Assembly (NCBI GenBank): GCA_016219425.1
Contig: JACRNB010000011.1
Coordinates: forward strand, 124,001-188,000
DNA from: Betaproteobacteria bacterium
GTDB lineage: Bacteria; Pseudomonadota; Gammaproteobacteria; Burkholderiales; Thiobacillaceae
Reading direction: 5' to 3'
Length of the DNA stretch: 64,000 nucleotides
Part shown: positions 48,812 through 57,923 of the stretch, one piece after another
How the letters are laid out: every line of letters begins with the position of its first letter
Numbering within the stretch: position 1 is the first letter of the stretch
Notes under the pieces: generated by a model
The model's database searches: none
What the model saw: the letters and a program-made list of their open reading frames with translations, nothing else
Told to the model about the DNA's origin: nothing
Position numbers and translations under genes: made by a program

Positions 48812-49519
48812 ATGAAACCCATCGCCATCTTCCGTCACACCTCCACCGAAGGCCCCGGCGTACTGGCGGATTTCCTGGATGCCCGCAACCTGCCCTGGCG
48901 TCTCATCGCCATTGACGCGGGCGAGGCCGTTCCGGCGAGCCCGAACGCCTTCGCCGGTCTGGTGTTCATGGGCGGCCCCATGAGCGTCAATGACGACCTG
49001 CCCTGGATCGCGCCCGCGCTGGACCTGATTCGCGCCGCAGTGGCGCAAGGCATCCCGGTACTGGGGCACTGCCTGGGCGGGCAACTCATGGCCAAGGCGC
49101 TGGGCGGCGTGGTGGGGCGCAACCCGGTCAAAGAGATCGGCTGGGGCGCGGCCCAGGTGCTGGATGTCCCCGAGGCGCGCCGCTGGTTTGGCGACACTCG
49201 TGCATTTACCGCCTTCCACTGGCATGGCGAAACCTTTTCCCTCCCGCCGCAGGCCGTGCGCATCCTGGAAAGCGCGCACTGCGTCCACCAGGCCTTCGCG
49301 CTTGGCCCGCATCTGGCGATGCAATGCCATGTCGAGATGACCGCTGACATGATCCGCGCCTGGTGCGAAGCGGGCGCCGACGAGATCGCCGCAGCGACCA
49401 GCAGCCCGGCGGTGCAATCGCCCGCGGCCATGCAGGCCCTCAACAGCACACATCTGGCCCCGCTCAATCAAATCGCCCAGCAGATCTACAGCCGCTGGGT
49501 CGAAGGCCTGAAACATTGA
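48812..49519 (+). CDS. Class I glutamine amidotransferase-like protein
   Basis: A 235-aa GATase resembling stand-alone GMP-synthase-like amidotransferases. The triad is visible: nucleophile Cys in LGHCLGGQLMAKALG, His in FHWHGETF, and the Glu region QCHVEMT. The start MKPIAIFRHTSTEGPG at 48812 is chosen; the open frame extends upstream through folE2 in another frame without similarity. The substrate is unknown. The 134-bp gap before it has no identifiable gene. Confidence 0.88.
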   Translation: MKPIAIFRHTSTEGPGVLADFLDARNLPWRLIAIDAGEAVPASPNAFAGLVFMGGPMSVNDDLPWIAPALDLIRAAVAQGIPVLGHCLGGQLMAKALGGVVGRNPVKEIGWGAAQVLDVPEARRWFGDTRAFTAFHWHGETFSLPPQAVRILESAHCVHQAFALGPHLAMQCHVEMTADMIRAWCEAGADEIAAATSSPAVQSPAAMQALNSTHLAPLNQIAQQIYSRWVEGLKH

Positions 49520-49779
49520 ACAATGGCCTCATCGACCTGCCGCACCTGCATACCCTGATCGGGCTGCGGGTGCTGCACCAGGGCGTGGCTTGCACCATCG
49601 TTGAGGTTCTGAACACTCCGCCCGGCCTGGTGCTCCAGCCGGACGGCCCGGCCCGCCTGATGCCGGATCAGCACGGGCAACCCGGGGAGTACGGCATGGC
49701 CACCCTGACCCTGTCCCTGCTCACCGACAACCGCACCGGCCTCTCCGACGACCTGCTGGACCTGGAACTCCTGGACTGA
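49516..49779 (+). CDS. Small uncharacterised protein (TTG start)
   Basis: An 87-aa protein from a TTG at 49516 that overlaps the amidotransferase stop (TTGA). It contains LIGLRVLHQGVACTIVEVLN, PGLVLQP and GLSDDLLDLELLD, giving a small beta-rich domain with an acidic tail. No family recognised. The frame extends further upstream but into the amidotransferase gene. It lies 4 bp before the diguanylate cyclase gene, so probably one transcript. Confidence 0.65.
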   Translation: MNNGLIDLPHLHTLIGLRVLHQGVACTIVEVLNTPPGLVLQPDGPARLMPDQHGQPGEYGMATLTLSLLTDNRTGLSDDLLDLELLD

Positions 49780-49783
49780 CTGC

Positions 49784-51379
49784 ATGAGCCGTCCCACCCC
49801 CCTGCTCCCCGTCATCGCCGGTTTTGGCGTCATGCTGCTGTTGATCGTCTCGGTGGCGGTAATCGGCCTCAGCCACATCCGCAGGCTCAACCACGAACTC
49901 ACCTCCATCGTCTCGGATCGCAGCCAGAAGGCGGAACTGGCGACCGCCATGAGCGCGATGCACGAGGCGCGTCACCATGCCCTGCTGCACGCCAGCTTCC
50001 TCGCCGATCCGTTCGAGCGCGACGCGGCCATTGCCCGCTTTGGTCAGCTTGCACGGGATTTCATCGTCGCACGCGACCGCTTTCTCGCCCTGCCCATGGA
50101 CGACAAGGAACTGGCCCTGTGGAATGCAGTGCGCCAGGACGTGCGCTTTGTCGAACAGGACGCCAATCTCGTCATCGGCCTGCTGGAGGCCGGTCGCACC
50201 GCCGACGCCCGCAAGCGCCTGGAAAAAAACCTGGCCCCGCACCAGATCGAGATGATGGCCACCTGGGAACGTCTGGTGCGCCTGCAACAGGAAAAGAACC
50301 GATTCGCCCTGAAAGAAGCCGGTGCAGCCCATGAGCACGCGCGCCGCCTGATGCTCTACCTCTCCATCGCCACCCTGGCGGTAGGCGTGCTGGTCGCCTG
50401 GTTCGTGGTGCGCCTGAGCCGGCGCATGGAGCAGGATCTGTTCGAGGAGAAGAACCGCGCCCAGGCCACCTTGCAGGCCATTGGCGACGCCGTCATACGG
50501 TTCGACCGGGAGCGCTGCGTACGCTATCTCAACCCCATGGCGGAAACCCTGCTGGGCAAGCAAAGCGAGGCCAGCGAGGGCATGCCCATGGAGGCATGCG
50601 TGCATCTGGTGGACAAGGAACGCCGCGCCGACCTCACCGCCCCCCTTCTGGATGAAGTGCTGGCCGGGGCCAGCGCCATCCTCCCCGGCGCCGCCTGCCT
50701 GGTCTCCACCCACGGCATGGAATTCGACGTGGATGGTCGTTGCACCCCCTTGCAGACTGCGGATGGAACCAGCGTCGGCGGGGTGCTGGTCCTGCGCGAC
50801 ATCACCGAGGCGCGCGAGATGCAGCGTCAACTGCAATGGCAGGCGGAGCACGACGGCCTCACCGGCGTATCCAACCGCCGGCTGTTCGAGGCGCGCCTGA
50901 GCCGGGTGCTTTCCAGCAAGCGCGCCGCCGACCTGCCCTTGTCGGTGATGTATGTAGACCTGGATGATTTCAAGCAGGTCAACGATCAGGCCGGCCACGC
51001 CGCCGGGGACGAACTCCTGCGCCAGGTCGCCTTCATCCTGCGCGAGCATGTACGGGAATCCGACGTGGTCGCGCGCCTGGGGAGCGACGAATTCGGCGTA
51101 CTGCTGGTCTCCTGCCCGGGAGACAAGGCGCGCCAGATCGCGGAGACCATCCGCACCACCATCCTCAATTACCGGCTTTACTGGGAAAACCGCAGCTTCC
51201 AGATCGCCTCCAGCATCGGCCTGGTCAGCGTGCCGCCGCACTGGGCCACCCTGGACGAATGCCTTTCCGCCGCCGATTCGGCCTGCGCGCAAGCCAAGAA
51301 AAACGGGCGCAACCAGATCGTCTTTCACGCCTCCGCCGCCGCGGAAGGCGCGCCCTGCCCCCCCCAAAACCGGACCTGA
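49784..51379 (+). CDS. Membrane diguanylate cyclase (4-helix sensor, PAS, GGDEF)
   Basis: A 531-aa protein. TM1 (LPVIAGFGVMLLLIVSVAVI) and TM2 (LMLYLSIATLAVGVLVAWFV) flank a helical periplasmic sensor. A PAS domain follows (ATLQAIGDAVIRFDRERCVR; GVLVLRDITEAREMQRQ), then GGDEF (HDGLTGVSNRRLFEARLSRV; YVDLDDFKQVND). The signature reads GSDEF instead of GGDEF; the metal Asp/Glu are kept, so synthesis of c-di-GMP is possible but not certain. It might supply signal to the LapD-like receptor at 13-15 kb, but no direct link is visible. Confidence 0.9.
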   Translation: MSRPTPLLPVIAGFGVMLLLIVSVAVIGLSHIRRLNHELTSIVSDRSQKAELATAMSAMHEARHHALLHASFLADPFERDAAIARFGQLARDFIVARDRFLALPMDDKELALWNAVRQDVRFVEQDANLVIGLLEAGRTADARKRLEKNLAPHQIEMMATWERLVRLQQEKNRFALKEAGAAHEHARRLMLYLSIATLAVGVLVAWFVVRLSRRMEQDLFEEKNRAQATLQAIGDAVIRFDRERCVRYLNPMAETLLGKQSEASEGMPMEACVHLVDKERRADLTAPLLDEVLAGASAILPGAACLVSTHGMEFDVDGRCTPLQTADGTSVGGVLVLRDITEAREMQRQLQWQAEHDGLTGVSNRRLFEARLSRVLSSKRAADLPLSVMYVDLDDFKQVNDQAGHAAGDELLRQVAFILREHVRESDVVARLGSDEFGVLLVSCPGDKARQIAETIRTTILNYRLYWENRSFQIASSIGLVSVPPHWATLDECLSAADSACAQAKKNGRNQIVFHASAAAEGAPCPPQNRT

Positions 51380-51383
51380 CGCC

Positions 51384-51860
51384 ATGCCCAAGCAAGCCCT
51401 ACGCACCCTGCTGGCCGCGCTGGACTGGACCGGAAACTGGCTGCCCCGCCTGCTCCTGCGTGGAGTGCTGGCCTACGAATTCTGGCAATCGGGCGTGGAA
51501 AAACTCCACGGCTCCAACTGGTTCACGGAGGTCCATACGCAGTTCCCCTTCCCGCTCAACTTCGTGCCTGTGGAGATCAGTTGGCATCTCGCCACCTGGG
51601 CCGAACTCATCGGCCCCGCAGCCTTGATCCTGGGTCTGGGAACCCGCATCACCGCCGTTTCCCTTTCCCTCCTCACCCTGGTCGCCATCGCCGCGGTCCA
51701 TGCCGGCAGCGGCTACAACGTGTGCGAGGAGGGGTGGAAGCTGCCCTTCCTCTACCTGGTCATGTTCCTGCCCCTGATCCTGTCCGGACCCGGCCCGGTG
51801 AGCGTGGACCACTGGCTGCGTTCGCGCCACCTCCGCCCGCGCGGCCTGTTCCACTCGTGA
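51384..51860 (+). CDS. DoxX-family membrane protein
   Basis: A 158-aa protein with four hydrophobic segments, for example ITAVSLSLLTLVAIAAVHAG and LPFLYLVMFLPLILSGPGP. It contains LLLRGVLAYEFWQSGVEKLH, closely similar to the bufferin-operon DoxX at 59.3 kb (VHAG..GYNV and WKLP..LIYLIMF motifs shared). Function unknown; DoxX proteins are linked to redox or metal stress. 4 bp after the diguanylate cyclase stop. Confidence 0.87.
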   Translation: MPKQALRTLLAALDWTGNWLPRLLLRGVLAYEFWQSGVEKLHGSNWFTEVHTQFPFPLNFVPVEISWHLATWAELIGPAALILGLGTRITAVSLSLLTLVAIAAVHAGSGYNVCEEGWKLPFLYLVMFLPLILSGPGPVSVDHWLRSRHLRPRGLFHS

Positions 51861-51880
51861 GCCCGTTCCACTCGTGAGCC
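51848..51880. repeat. 17-bp-period tandem duplication at the doxX-glk junction
   Basis: GTTCCACTCGTGAGCC occurs at 51848-51863 and again at 51865-51880. The first copy contains the doxX stop (GTGA) and the second contains the GTG start of glk. Confidence 0.85.
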
Positions 51881-52869
51881 TGCTGGTCGGCGACATCGGC
51901 GGCACCCACACCCGGCTGGCCCTGGCTGAGCCGGACGCCCCGAGCGGCGGATGCCGCATCACCCTGCGCGACGTGACCCGGTATGAAAACGCGCGCTACC
52001 CCGACCTCGACGCCATCCTGGCGGAGTACCTCTCAAGCCGTTCGCCGGGCCGCGCCAGGACCGGCTGCCTTGCCGTGGCCGGCCCCACCGATGGCCGCCG
52101 GGTGCGTTTCACCAACCTGGGCTGGGAACTGGATGCCAACTGCCTGAGCGAGCGCCACGGCCTCGCCGGCCTGCGCTTCATCAACGACTTCAGCGCCGTG
52201 GGCTGGGGGCTCGCCGCCCTCGAAGCCAGCGATCTCTCCCCGTTGCAGGTCGGCAGGCCCTCCCCCCGTGCGCCGCGAGTCGCCGTGGGCGCAGGCACCG
52301 GCCTGGGAGTCAGCCTGTGCGTCTGGCAAGACCGGGGCTACCGCCCCCTGGCATCGGAGGGGGGGCACATCGGCTTCGCCCCGGTGAATGCGGAACAGGA
52401 CCGCCTGCTGGCATTCCTGCGCCGCACCCATGGCCGGGTGTCCGTGGAGCGTCTGGTCTCCGGCCCGGGACTGTGCGACATCTACCGCTTCTGCCTGGCC
52501 GAGGCGGGACGCCGGGAAGAAGGTGACGCCTGCCTGAGCCAGCCCGACGCGGCCCGCGCCGTCAGCCAGACCGGCCTGGCGCCGGAAGGCCCCGCCGAAG
52601 CGCAACGCGCCCTCGCCCTGTTCGTGCGCCTGTACGGGCAGGTGGCCGGCGACATCGCCCTCCTGACTCGCGCCGCAGGGGGCGTCTATCTCGCCGGGGG
52701 CATCGCCCCGCAGATCCTCACGGCCCTGCACGGCGCGGGCTTCCTGCTTGGTTTCCGCGACAAGGGGCGGTTTTCCGCCTGGATGGAAGAAGCGCCGGTG
52801 GCCGTGGCGCTGGCCCCGGACATCGGCCTCAGGGGCGCGGCGGTGGCGGCGGAGAACGAGGCGGCGTAG
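51874..52869 (+). CDS. glk: Glucokinase
   Basis: A 331-aa proteobacterial-type glucokinase starting at GTG 51874. The ATP-binding motif is LLVGDIGGTHTRLAL; the sugar-binding NDFSAVGWGL, GAGTGLGVSLCVW and SEGGHIGFAP follow. It phosphorylates glucose to glucose 6-phosphate. The last 41 bp overlap the 3' end of the convergent gene on the other strand. Confidence 0.93.
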   Translation: MSLLVGDIGGTHTRLALAEPDAPSGGCRITLRDVTRYENARYPDLDAILAEYLSSRSPGRARTGCLAVAGPTDGRRVRFTNLGWELDANCLSERHGLAGLRFINDFSAVGWGLAALEASDLSPLQVGRPSPRAPRVAVGAGTGLGVSLCVWQDRGYRPLASEGGHIGFAPVNAEQDRLLAFLRRTHGRVSVERLVSGPGLCDIYRFCLAEAGRREEGDACLSQPDAARAVSQTGLAPEGPAEAQRALALFVRLYGQVAGDIALLTRAAGGVYLAGGIAPQILTALHGAGFLLGFRDKGRFSAWMEEAPVAVALAPDIGLRGAAVAAENEAA

Positions 52870-53671
52870 CGCCCTGGGCGTAGTCCTTGAGGAGAGCCTT
52901 GAGGGCCTCCTTGTCCACCCCCTTGAGGGTGTCCTTGTCGATCCCCTGCAGCGGGTTCCGATTCATGCCCTTCGCATCCGCCGGCGGCGTCCCGGCGGCT
53001 ATAGCGGCCACAGCAGCCGCCGCTTCCGGCGCAGCGCCCGCCTGTTTCAGCACCTCCAGACCTTCCTGCGCCAACGCCTGCGCATTCCCGTCCGGGACCG
53101 CCATGCGGGCGGCCAGCTCGGCGGCGACCTCGGGCTTGAAACGCAGCGCCAGCCCCTGAGGACGCAATTCCACCCCGGTCAGCTTGCCCAGAGCCGCGTG
53201 AAACGGGGCCGCGTGACCGGAGCGCTCCAGCGCCCAATCCAGGATCGGACGCACCAGCCCGGCGGGTACGCTGGAACTGCCCGCCATCATGGCGTCCGCG
53301 GCAAGGAAAGGGCCGGCAGGGACCATGACCAGTTCCAGGTTGAGGTAGCGGGACAGCACCGGCACGCTGGCGCGCAGGAGCATGGTCCCCATGGCGATGC
53401 GCACCGAACCGATGCCGCCGCTGGCGCTCGCCACCGCCTCATCCAGGACGCGGCCCGCATCCGCCTCGCTCACCAGCACCTGGCCCGCCGCCACGCCCTG
53501 CACATTCTTCAGGCTGAGCAGGTCGGCCAACTTTGCGGTCTTGGCCGCCCCCACCCCCTCCCCCACCTCCGCCTGCGGCCTGGACAACATGGGCGAGGCG
53601 TCCGTGACGGCAAAGAACAGTCCGACTCCAACCAGAACGGGCAACAAAATCAGCAACAACAGCCAGCGCAT
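52829..53671 (-). CDS. Uncharacterised membrane-anchored protein
   Basis: A 280-aa protein with an N-terminal signal anchor (MRWLLLLILLPVLVGVGLFF). The body is Ala- and Leu-rich with no recognised domain (LSLKNVQGVAAGQVLVSEAD; VRIAMGTMLLRASVPVLSRY), and the C-terminal end is proline-rich (PPRSPPPPPRP). It begins 1 bp beyond the stop of the class II aldolase gene and overlaps glk tail-to-tail. Confidence 0.75.
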   Translation of the reverse strand: MRWLLLLILLPVLVGVGLFFAVTDASPMLSRPQAEVGEGVGAAKTAKLADLLSLKNVQGVAAGQVLVSEADAGRVLDEAVASASGGIGSVRIAMGTMLLRASVPVLSRYLNLELVMVPAGPFLAADAMMAGSSSVPAGLVRPILDWALERSGHAAPFHAALGKLTGVELRPQGLALRFKPEVAAELAARMAVPDGNAQALAQEGLEVLKQAGAAPEAAAAVAAIAAGTPPADAKGMNRNPLQGIDKDTLKGVDKEALKALLKDYAQGATPPRSPPPPPRP

Positions 53672-53672
53672 A

Positions 53673-54311
53673 TCAGTCTTCCTCTCGGTAATTTCCGAAT
53701 TTTTCCAGGGCCTCGGCCATCTCGTCCCGGCTCAACAGCACCGGCTCACCCGCCTGGCAGGCGCGCAGGTAGTGCGCGCACAAGGCCTCCACTTCCAGCG
53801 CCAGATTCAGCGCGGCCTCAAGACTTCCGCCCCAGGCCGTCAAGCCGTGGTTCGCCATCAGGCAGGCGCGGCGTCCTTGCAAGGCGCTCACCACCTGATC
53901 CGACAGCGCCTGGGTGCCAAAGGTGGCATACCCGGCGCAGCGGATGTCCTCGCCCCCGGCCAGGGCCACCATGTAGTGGAACGATGGCACCCCGCGACGC
54001 AGACAGGACAGGGCCACGGCAAAGGGGGAATGGGCGTGCACCACAGCCTGCGCCTCGGGGAAGGCGGCATAGATGTCACGGTGAAAGCGCCACTCGCTGG
54101 AGGGACGCATCTCCGCAGGGGCGACGCCGTCGAGTGTGACCGGCACGATGTCCCGCGCCGCCAGCCCGCTCATCTCGCGCCCGGAAGGCGTAATCAGGAA
54201 TCCCTCCGGTGAGCGGGCGCTCACATTTCCGGAAGCGGCCAGATTCAGGCCCAGCGCGACGGTGCGACGGGCGACATCGGCGACCTGGGCGGGGCGTTGC
54301 GAGAGGTTCAT
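53673..54311 (-). CDS. Class II aldolase (fuculose-phosphate/methylthioribulose-phosphate aldolase-like)
   Basis: A 212-aa class II aldolase/adducin-family protein. Zn ligands and catalytic Glu are visible: GNVSAR (substrate loop), PSSEWRFH with Glu, VVHAHSPFAVAL with two His, and MANHGL with the third His. It resembles L-fuculose-phosphate aldolase. Its neighbour, 84 bp upstream in the same orientation, is mtnA, which suggests cleavage of 5-methylthioribulose 1-phosphate to DHAP and methylthioacetaldehyde (DHAP shunt), though an MtnB dehydratase role is also possible. Confidence 0.85.
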   Translation of the reverse strand: MNLSQRPAQVADVARRTVALGLNLAASGNVSARSPEGFLITPSGREMSGLAARDIVPVTLDGVAPAEMRPSSEWRFHRDIYAAFPEAQAVVHAHSPFAVALSCLRRGVPSFHYMVALAGGEDIRCAGYATFGTQALSDQVVSALQGRRACLMANHGLTAWGGSLEAALNLALEVEALCAHYLRACQAGEPVLLSRDEMAEALEKFGNYREED

Positions 54312-54336
54312 GTCGTGGTCACCCAGGCTGGGTTGA

Positions 54337-54373
54337 CTCCCCCCTTTGAAAAAGGGGAGCTGGGGGGGATTTC
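54337..54373. repeat. Interspersed repeat between aldolase gene and mtnA
   Basis: CTCCCCCCTTTGAAAAAGGG followed by GAGCTGGGGGGGATTT. The same family is found inside dsrN at 18964-18999. It is a short imperfect palindrome. Confidence 0.8.
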
Positions 54374-54395
54374 TGAGCGGGTGCGCCGGGCCACG

Positions 54396-55472
54396 TCACA
54401 CCCAATCCGGAAACAGGGCGGCCATCGCGCCGCGATCCGCCGCGCAAACACCGCGCTCAGTGATCAACCCGCTCACCAGCCGCGCCGGGGTGACGTCGAA
54501 AGCAGGGTTGGCGCAGGCGCTGCCGACGGGGGTCAGGTGAACGCTCACCATGCGGCCATCCTCCGCCCGACCGACGATGCGGCTCACCTCCTCCGGCGCG
54601 CGCTCTTCGATGGGGATGTCGCGCCCGGAGGCGAGATGGAAGTCGATGCTGGGGCCAGGGGCCGCCACCCAGAACGGCACGCCGTTGTCATGCGCCGCCA
54701 GGGCCTTGAGGTAGGTGCCGATCTTGTTGGCCACGTCGCCATTGGCGGCGACGCGATCCGTGCCGACGATGCACAGGTCCACCCGGCCCTGCTGCATGAG
54801 ATGGCCCCCGGCGTTGTCGGCGATGACGGTATGGGGGATGCCGGCCTGGGCCAGCTCCCAGGCGGTGAGGCTCGCGCCCTGGTTGCGGGGTCGGGTCTCG
54901 TCCACCCAGACATGGACCGGGACGCCCGCCTCTTGCGCCGCGAACACGGGGGCCAGGGCGGTGCCCCAATCCACCGTCGCCAGCCAGCCGGCGTTGCAAT
55001 GGGTGAGTACGTTCACCGCCGCATCTCCCTTGTGCGCGGCGCGAATCAGCGCCAGACCATGCTGGCCGATGGCCCGGTTCTGCGCCACGTCCTCCTCGCA
55101 GATCGCGGCCGCCTCGGCCCAGGCGGCGGGTAAGCGCTCGCTCACCGGCAAGGCCTGCAAGCGCAAGGCCATCCGCTCCACCGCCCAACGCAGGTTCACC
55201 GCCGTGGGGCGCGTGGCGGCCAGGGTTTCCGCCGCCGTCCGCACCTGTGTGTCCGACGCGCCGAAACGCAGGGCCAGGGCCATGCCATAGGCCGCCGTCG
55301 CCCCGATCAGCGGCGCGCCGCGCACACGCATGACGCGAATCGCCTCGGCGGCGTCTTCCAGCGTCTCCAGGCGACGCCAGACGAACTCGTGCGGCAGACG
55401 GGTCTGGTCGATGATTTCAACCCCGCCATCGGCAGGCTGAATGGTGCGGGTGGGGGCGTCTTGTACAAGCAT
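54396..55472 (-). CDS. mtnA: S-methyl-5-thioribose-1-phosphate isomerase
   Basis: MtnA isomerises methylthioribose 1-phosphate to methylthioribulose 1-phosphate in salvage of methylthioadenosine. The 358-aa protein, from the ATG at 55472, has catalytic Cys in [17 protein letters not shown] and Asp in [20 protein letters not shown]. The open frame upstream into the ubiJ region was rejected. No mtnB/C/D genes are present here, only the class II aldolase. Confidence 0.93.
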   Translation of the reverse strand: MLVQDAPTRTIQPADGGVEIIDQTRLPHEFVWRRLETLEDAAEAIRVMRVRGAPLIGATAAYGMALALRFGASDTQVRTAAETLAATRPTAVNLRWAVERMALRLQALPVSERLPAAWAEAAAICEEDVAQNRAIGQHGLALIRAAHKGDAAVNVLTHCNAGWLATVDWGTALAPVFAAQEAGVPVHVWVDETRPRNQGASLTAWELAQAGIPHTVIADNAGGHLMQQGRVDLCIVGTDRVAANGDVANKIGTYLKALAAHDNGVPFWVAAPGPSIDFHLASGRDIPIEERAPEEVSRIVGRAEDGRMVSVHLTPVGSACANPAFDVTPARLVSGLITERGVCAADRGAMAALFPDWV

Positions 55473-55508
55473 GGGCTGGATTATCGGGCCAGCCGCTAGA
55501 ATCCGGCC

Positions 55509-56081
55509 ATGCTTGCCGCAACCCTTCTCCCCGCCCTCAACCGCGTCCTCGATACCCAGCCCAACGTGCTCTCCCGGCTTCAGGCCCATGCCGGAAAGTT
55601 CGTGTGTCTGGCCCTGCCGGGCATGCCCCTGAATCTGGAAATCGTCGAGACCGGCCATCTGATCCCCGCCCCGGACAACGCGGCGCCCGCGCTGACCCTC
55701 ACCCCCGACCTCGCCGCCCTGCCCCGCCTGCTCACCGGCGGCGCTCTGGCGGAGCTGTTCCGGGCGGAAGGCGACGGCGTGCTGGCGGCGGAACTGTCCG
55801 GCGCCCTGCATGGCTTCGACTGGGTGCTGGCCCTGCGCCCCTGGCTGGGGGACATGGCCGCCACGCGGGCGGATCAGTTTCTGAAGGAGTTTCTGGACTG
55901 GAAGCCCCGTACCCTGGACGCCGCCGGTCGCAATCTGGCGGAGTACGCCGTGTACGAGGCCAACCTGCTGGCGGACCCCATGGCCGTGCACGAATTCATC
56001 GCCGGGGTGGACCGCCTGCGCGAAGACGCGGATCGGCTGGAAGCGCGACTGGCCCTGCTGGAAAGTCGCCGTCCCTCATGA
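55509..56081 (+). CDS. ubiJ: Ubiquinone biosynthesis accessory factor UbiJ (SCP2 domain)
   Basis: A 190-aa protein with an SCP2-like lipid-binding domain ([31 protein letters not shown]) and a C-terminal helix ([19 protein letters not shown]). UbiJ scaffolds the soluble Ubi complex. It is close upstream of ubiB with a toxin-antitoxin remnant between. It is divergent from mtnA with 36 bp between starts. Confidence 0.88.
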   Translation: MLAATLLPALNRVLDTQPNVLSRLQAHAGKFVCLALPGMPLNLEIVETGHLIPAPDNAAPALTLTPDLAALPRLLTGGALAELFRAEGDGVLAAELSGALHGFDWVLALRPWLGDMAATRADQFLKEFLDWKPRTLDAAGRNLAEYAVYEANLLADPMAVHEFIAGVDRLREDADRLEARLALLESRRPS

Positions 56082-56167
56082 CGCCGCGCTCATGCCAGAT
56101 CATCACCGTCTACGCCCCCGACCCCGCGTTGTGGGAAGCTGACTACAAACGGAGAAAAAAGCCATGA
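56078..56167 (+). pseudogene. Remnant of DUF4258-type toxin (C-terminal stub)
   Basis: A 29-codon frame overlapping the ubiJ stop (ATGA) encodes SCQIITVYAPDPALWEADYK followed by RRKKP. This matches the typical C-terminus of DUF4258 toxins, ITVYxPDPxxW. The rest of the toxin is absent. Its stop overlaps the start of the zinc-finger antitoxin (ATGA), preserving the operon junction. Confidence 0.7.
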
Positions 56168-56388
56168 AATGCAGCCTCTGCAAAACCGGCGAGACGCACC
56201 CCGGCAGAACCACCGTCACCCTGGAGCGGACGGGTTGCGTGGTGGTCATCCGCGAGGTGCCGGCGGAAATCTGCGACAACTGCGGCGAGTACTACCTGGA
56301 TGAAGTGACCGCTCGCCGGGTGTATGGCAACGCTGAACAGGGTTTTGAACGCCATGTAGAAGTCGAAATCCAACGCTACGCCGCCTAA
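56164..56388 (+). CDS. YgiT-type zinc-finger (antitoxin-like) protein
   Basis: A 74-aa protein with two CxxC pairs: [14 protein letters not shown] and [19 protein letters not shown]. It belongs to the YgiT/MqsA N-terminal zinc-finger antitoxin family but lacks an HTH domain. It normally pairs with a DUF4258 toxin, of which only a stub remains just upstream. Its stop overlaps the ubiB ATG by 1 bp (TAATG), so it is now embedded in the ubiJ-ubiB transcript. Confidence 0.85.
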   Translation: MKCSLCKTGETHPGRTTVTLERTGCVVVIREVPAEICDNCGEYYLDEVTARRVYGNAEQGFERHVEVEIQRYAA

Positions 56389-57893
56389 TGTTCCTGTTCC
56401 GTCTCGCCCGCATCAAGTTCACCGCCATCCGCTACGGCCTGGATGAATTCTTCCTCGGTCACGAGCGGGTGCGCTTTGTGCGCCCCCTGGTGCGCGGCCT
56501 GTTCTTCTGGCGCGACCTGTCGCGCCCCCGCGCCGAGCGCCTGCGCCTGGCGCTGGAATCCCTGGGGCCCATCTTCATCAAGTTCGGGCAGATGCTCTCC
56601 ACCCGGCGCGACCTCATCCCCGCCGACATCGCCGAGGAACTGGCCAAGCTCCAGGACCGCGTCCCCCCCTTCCCCAGCGTCCAGGCCCTGGCGGTGCTGC
56701 GCCGCGCCTACGGGCGCGAGGCGGCGGAGGTGTTCGCCGAATTCGACCCCACCCCGGTGGCCTCCGCCTCCGTGGCCCAGGTGCATCGCGCCACCCTGAA
56801 GTCGGGCGAACGGGTGGCGGTCAAGGTGCTGCGTCCCAACATCGAGCCGGTGATCCGCCAGGACGTGCGGCTGATGGACGCACTGGCCTGGTTGCTGGAG
56901 ACCCTGTGGTGGGACGGCAAGCGCCTGAAGCCGCGCGAGGTGGTGGCGGAGTTTGCCAAGCATCTGGATGACGAACTGGATCTGGTGCGAGAGGCCGCCA
57001 ACTGCTCGCAACTGCGCCGCAACTTTGCCGCCTCCACCATGCTGGCCGTGCCCGAGGTGTACTGGGACTACTGCACTGCCGAGGTCATGGTCATGACCTG
57101 GATGGACGGCACGCCCATCTCCCAGACCGACGAACTGCGCCGACGCGGGGTGGATATCCCGCGTCTGGCCCGGGCGGGGGTGGAGATCTTCTTCACCCAG
57201 GTGTTCCGCGACGGCTTTTTCCACGCCGACATGCACCCCGGCAACGTGCTGGTGACGGACGCCGGGCAATACATCGCCCTCGACTTCGGCATCATGGGCA
57301 CGCTCACGGAGACGGATAAAAACTACCTGGCGCGCAACTTCCTGGCCTTCTTCCGGCGCGACTACAAGGCCGTGGCCATGGCCCACATCGAGTCCGGCTG
57401 GGTGCCGCCCCAGACCCGCTCCGATGAATTCGAGGCCGCCATCCGCGCCGTGTGCGAGCCGGTGTTCGACCGTCCGCTGAAAGAGATCGCCTTCGGCAAG
57501 GTGCTGTTGCGCCTGTTCCAGACCTCGCGCCGCTTCGGCATGGAGATCCAGCCGCAACTGGTGATGCTGCAAAAGACCCTGCTCAACATCGAAGGCCTGG
57601 GCCGCAGCCTGGACCCGGATCTGGACCTGTGGACCACCGCCAAGCCCTTCCTGGAACGCTGGATGAGCGAACAACTGGGCTGGCGCGGCTGGCTCAAGAC
57701 CCTGAAGGAAGAGGCCCCCTACTGGGGCATGCTGATCCCGCAACTGCCGCGTCTGGCGCATCAGGCGATGCGCACCGACCGGCTGGAAAAACTGGAAGCG
57801 GGGCTGGCGGTGATGCTGGCGCAGCAACGCGCGCGCAACCGCTGGCTGGCGGTGATCGCGGGGGTGCTGCTGCTGGGCTTGCTGCTGCCTTAG
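56388..57893 (+). CDS. ubiB: Ubiquinone biosynthesis regulatory protein kinase UbiB
   Basis: A 501-aa atypical ABC1/ADCK kinase-like protein required for ubiquinone synthesis. The KxGQ motif ([20 protein letters not shown]), the A-rich loop ([20 protein letters not shown]) and the catalytic [18 protein letters not shown] are intact. The C-terminal TM segment [17 protein letters not shown] anchors it to the membrane. Confidence 0.96.
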   Translation: MFLFRLARIKFTAIRYGLDEFFLGHERVRFVRPLVRGLFFWRDLSRPRAERLRLALESLGPIFIKFGQMLSTRRDLIPADIAEELAKLQDRVPPFPSVQALAVLRRAYGREAAEVFAEFDPTPVASASVAQVHRATLKSGERVAVKVLRPNIEPVIRQDVRLMDALAWLLETLWWDGKRLKPREVVAEFAKHLDDELDLVREAANCSQLRRNFAASTMLAVPEVYWDYCTAEVMVMTWMDGTPISQTDELRRRGVDIPRLARAGVEIFFTQVFRDGFFHADMHPGNVLVTDAGQYIALDFGIMGTLTETDKNYLARNFLAFFRRDYKAVAMAHIESGWVPPQTRSDEFEAAIRAVCEPVFDRPLKEIAFGKVLLRLFQTSRRFGMEIQPQLVMLQKTLLNIEGLGRSLDPDLDLWTTAKPFLERWMSEQLGWRGWLKTLKEEAPYWGMLIPQLPRLAHQAMRTDRLEKLEAGLAVMLAQQRARNRWLAVIAGVLLLGLLLP

Positions 57894-57923
57894 CTCTCCG
57901 GGCCGTCGGCGGCGGAATCGATG

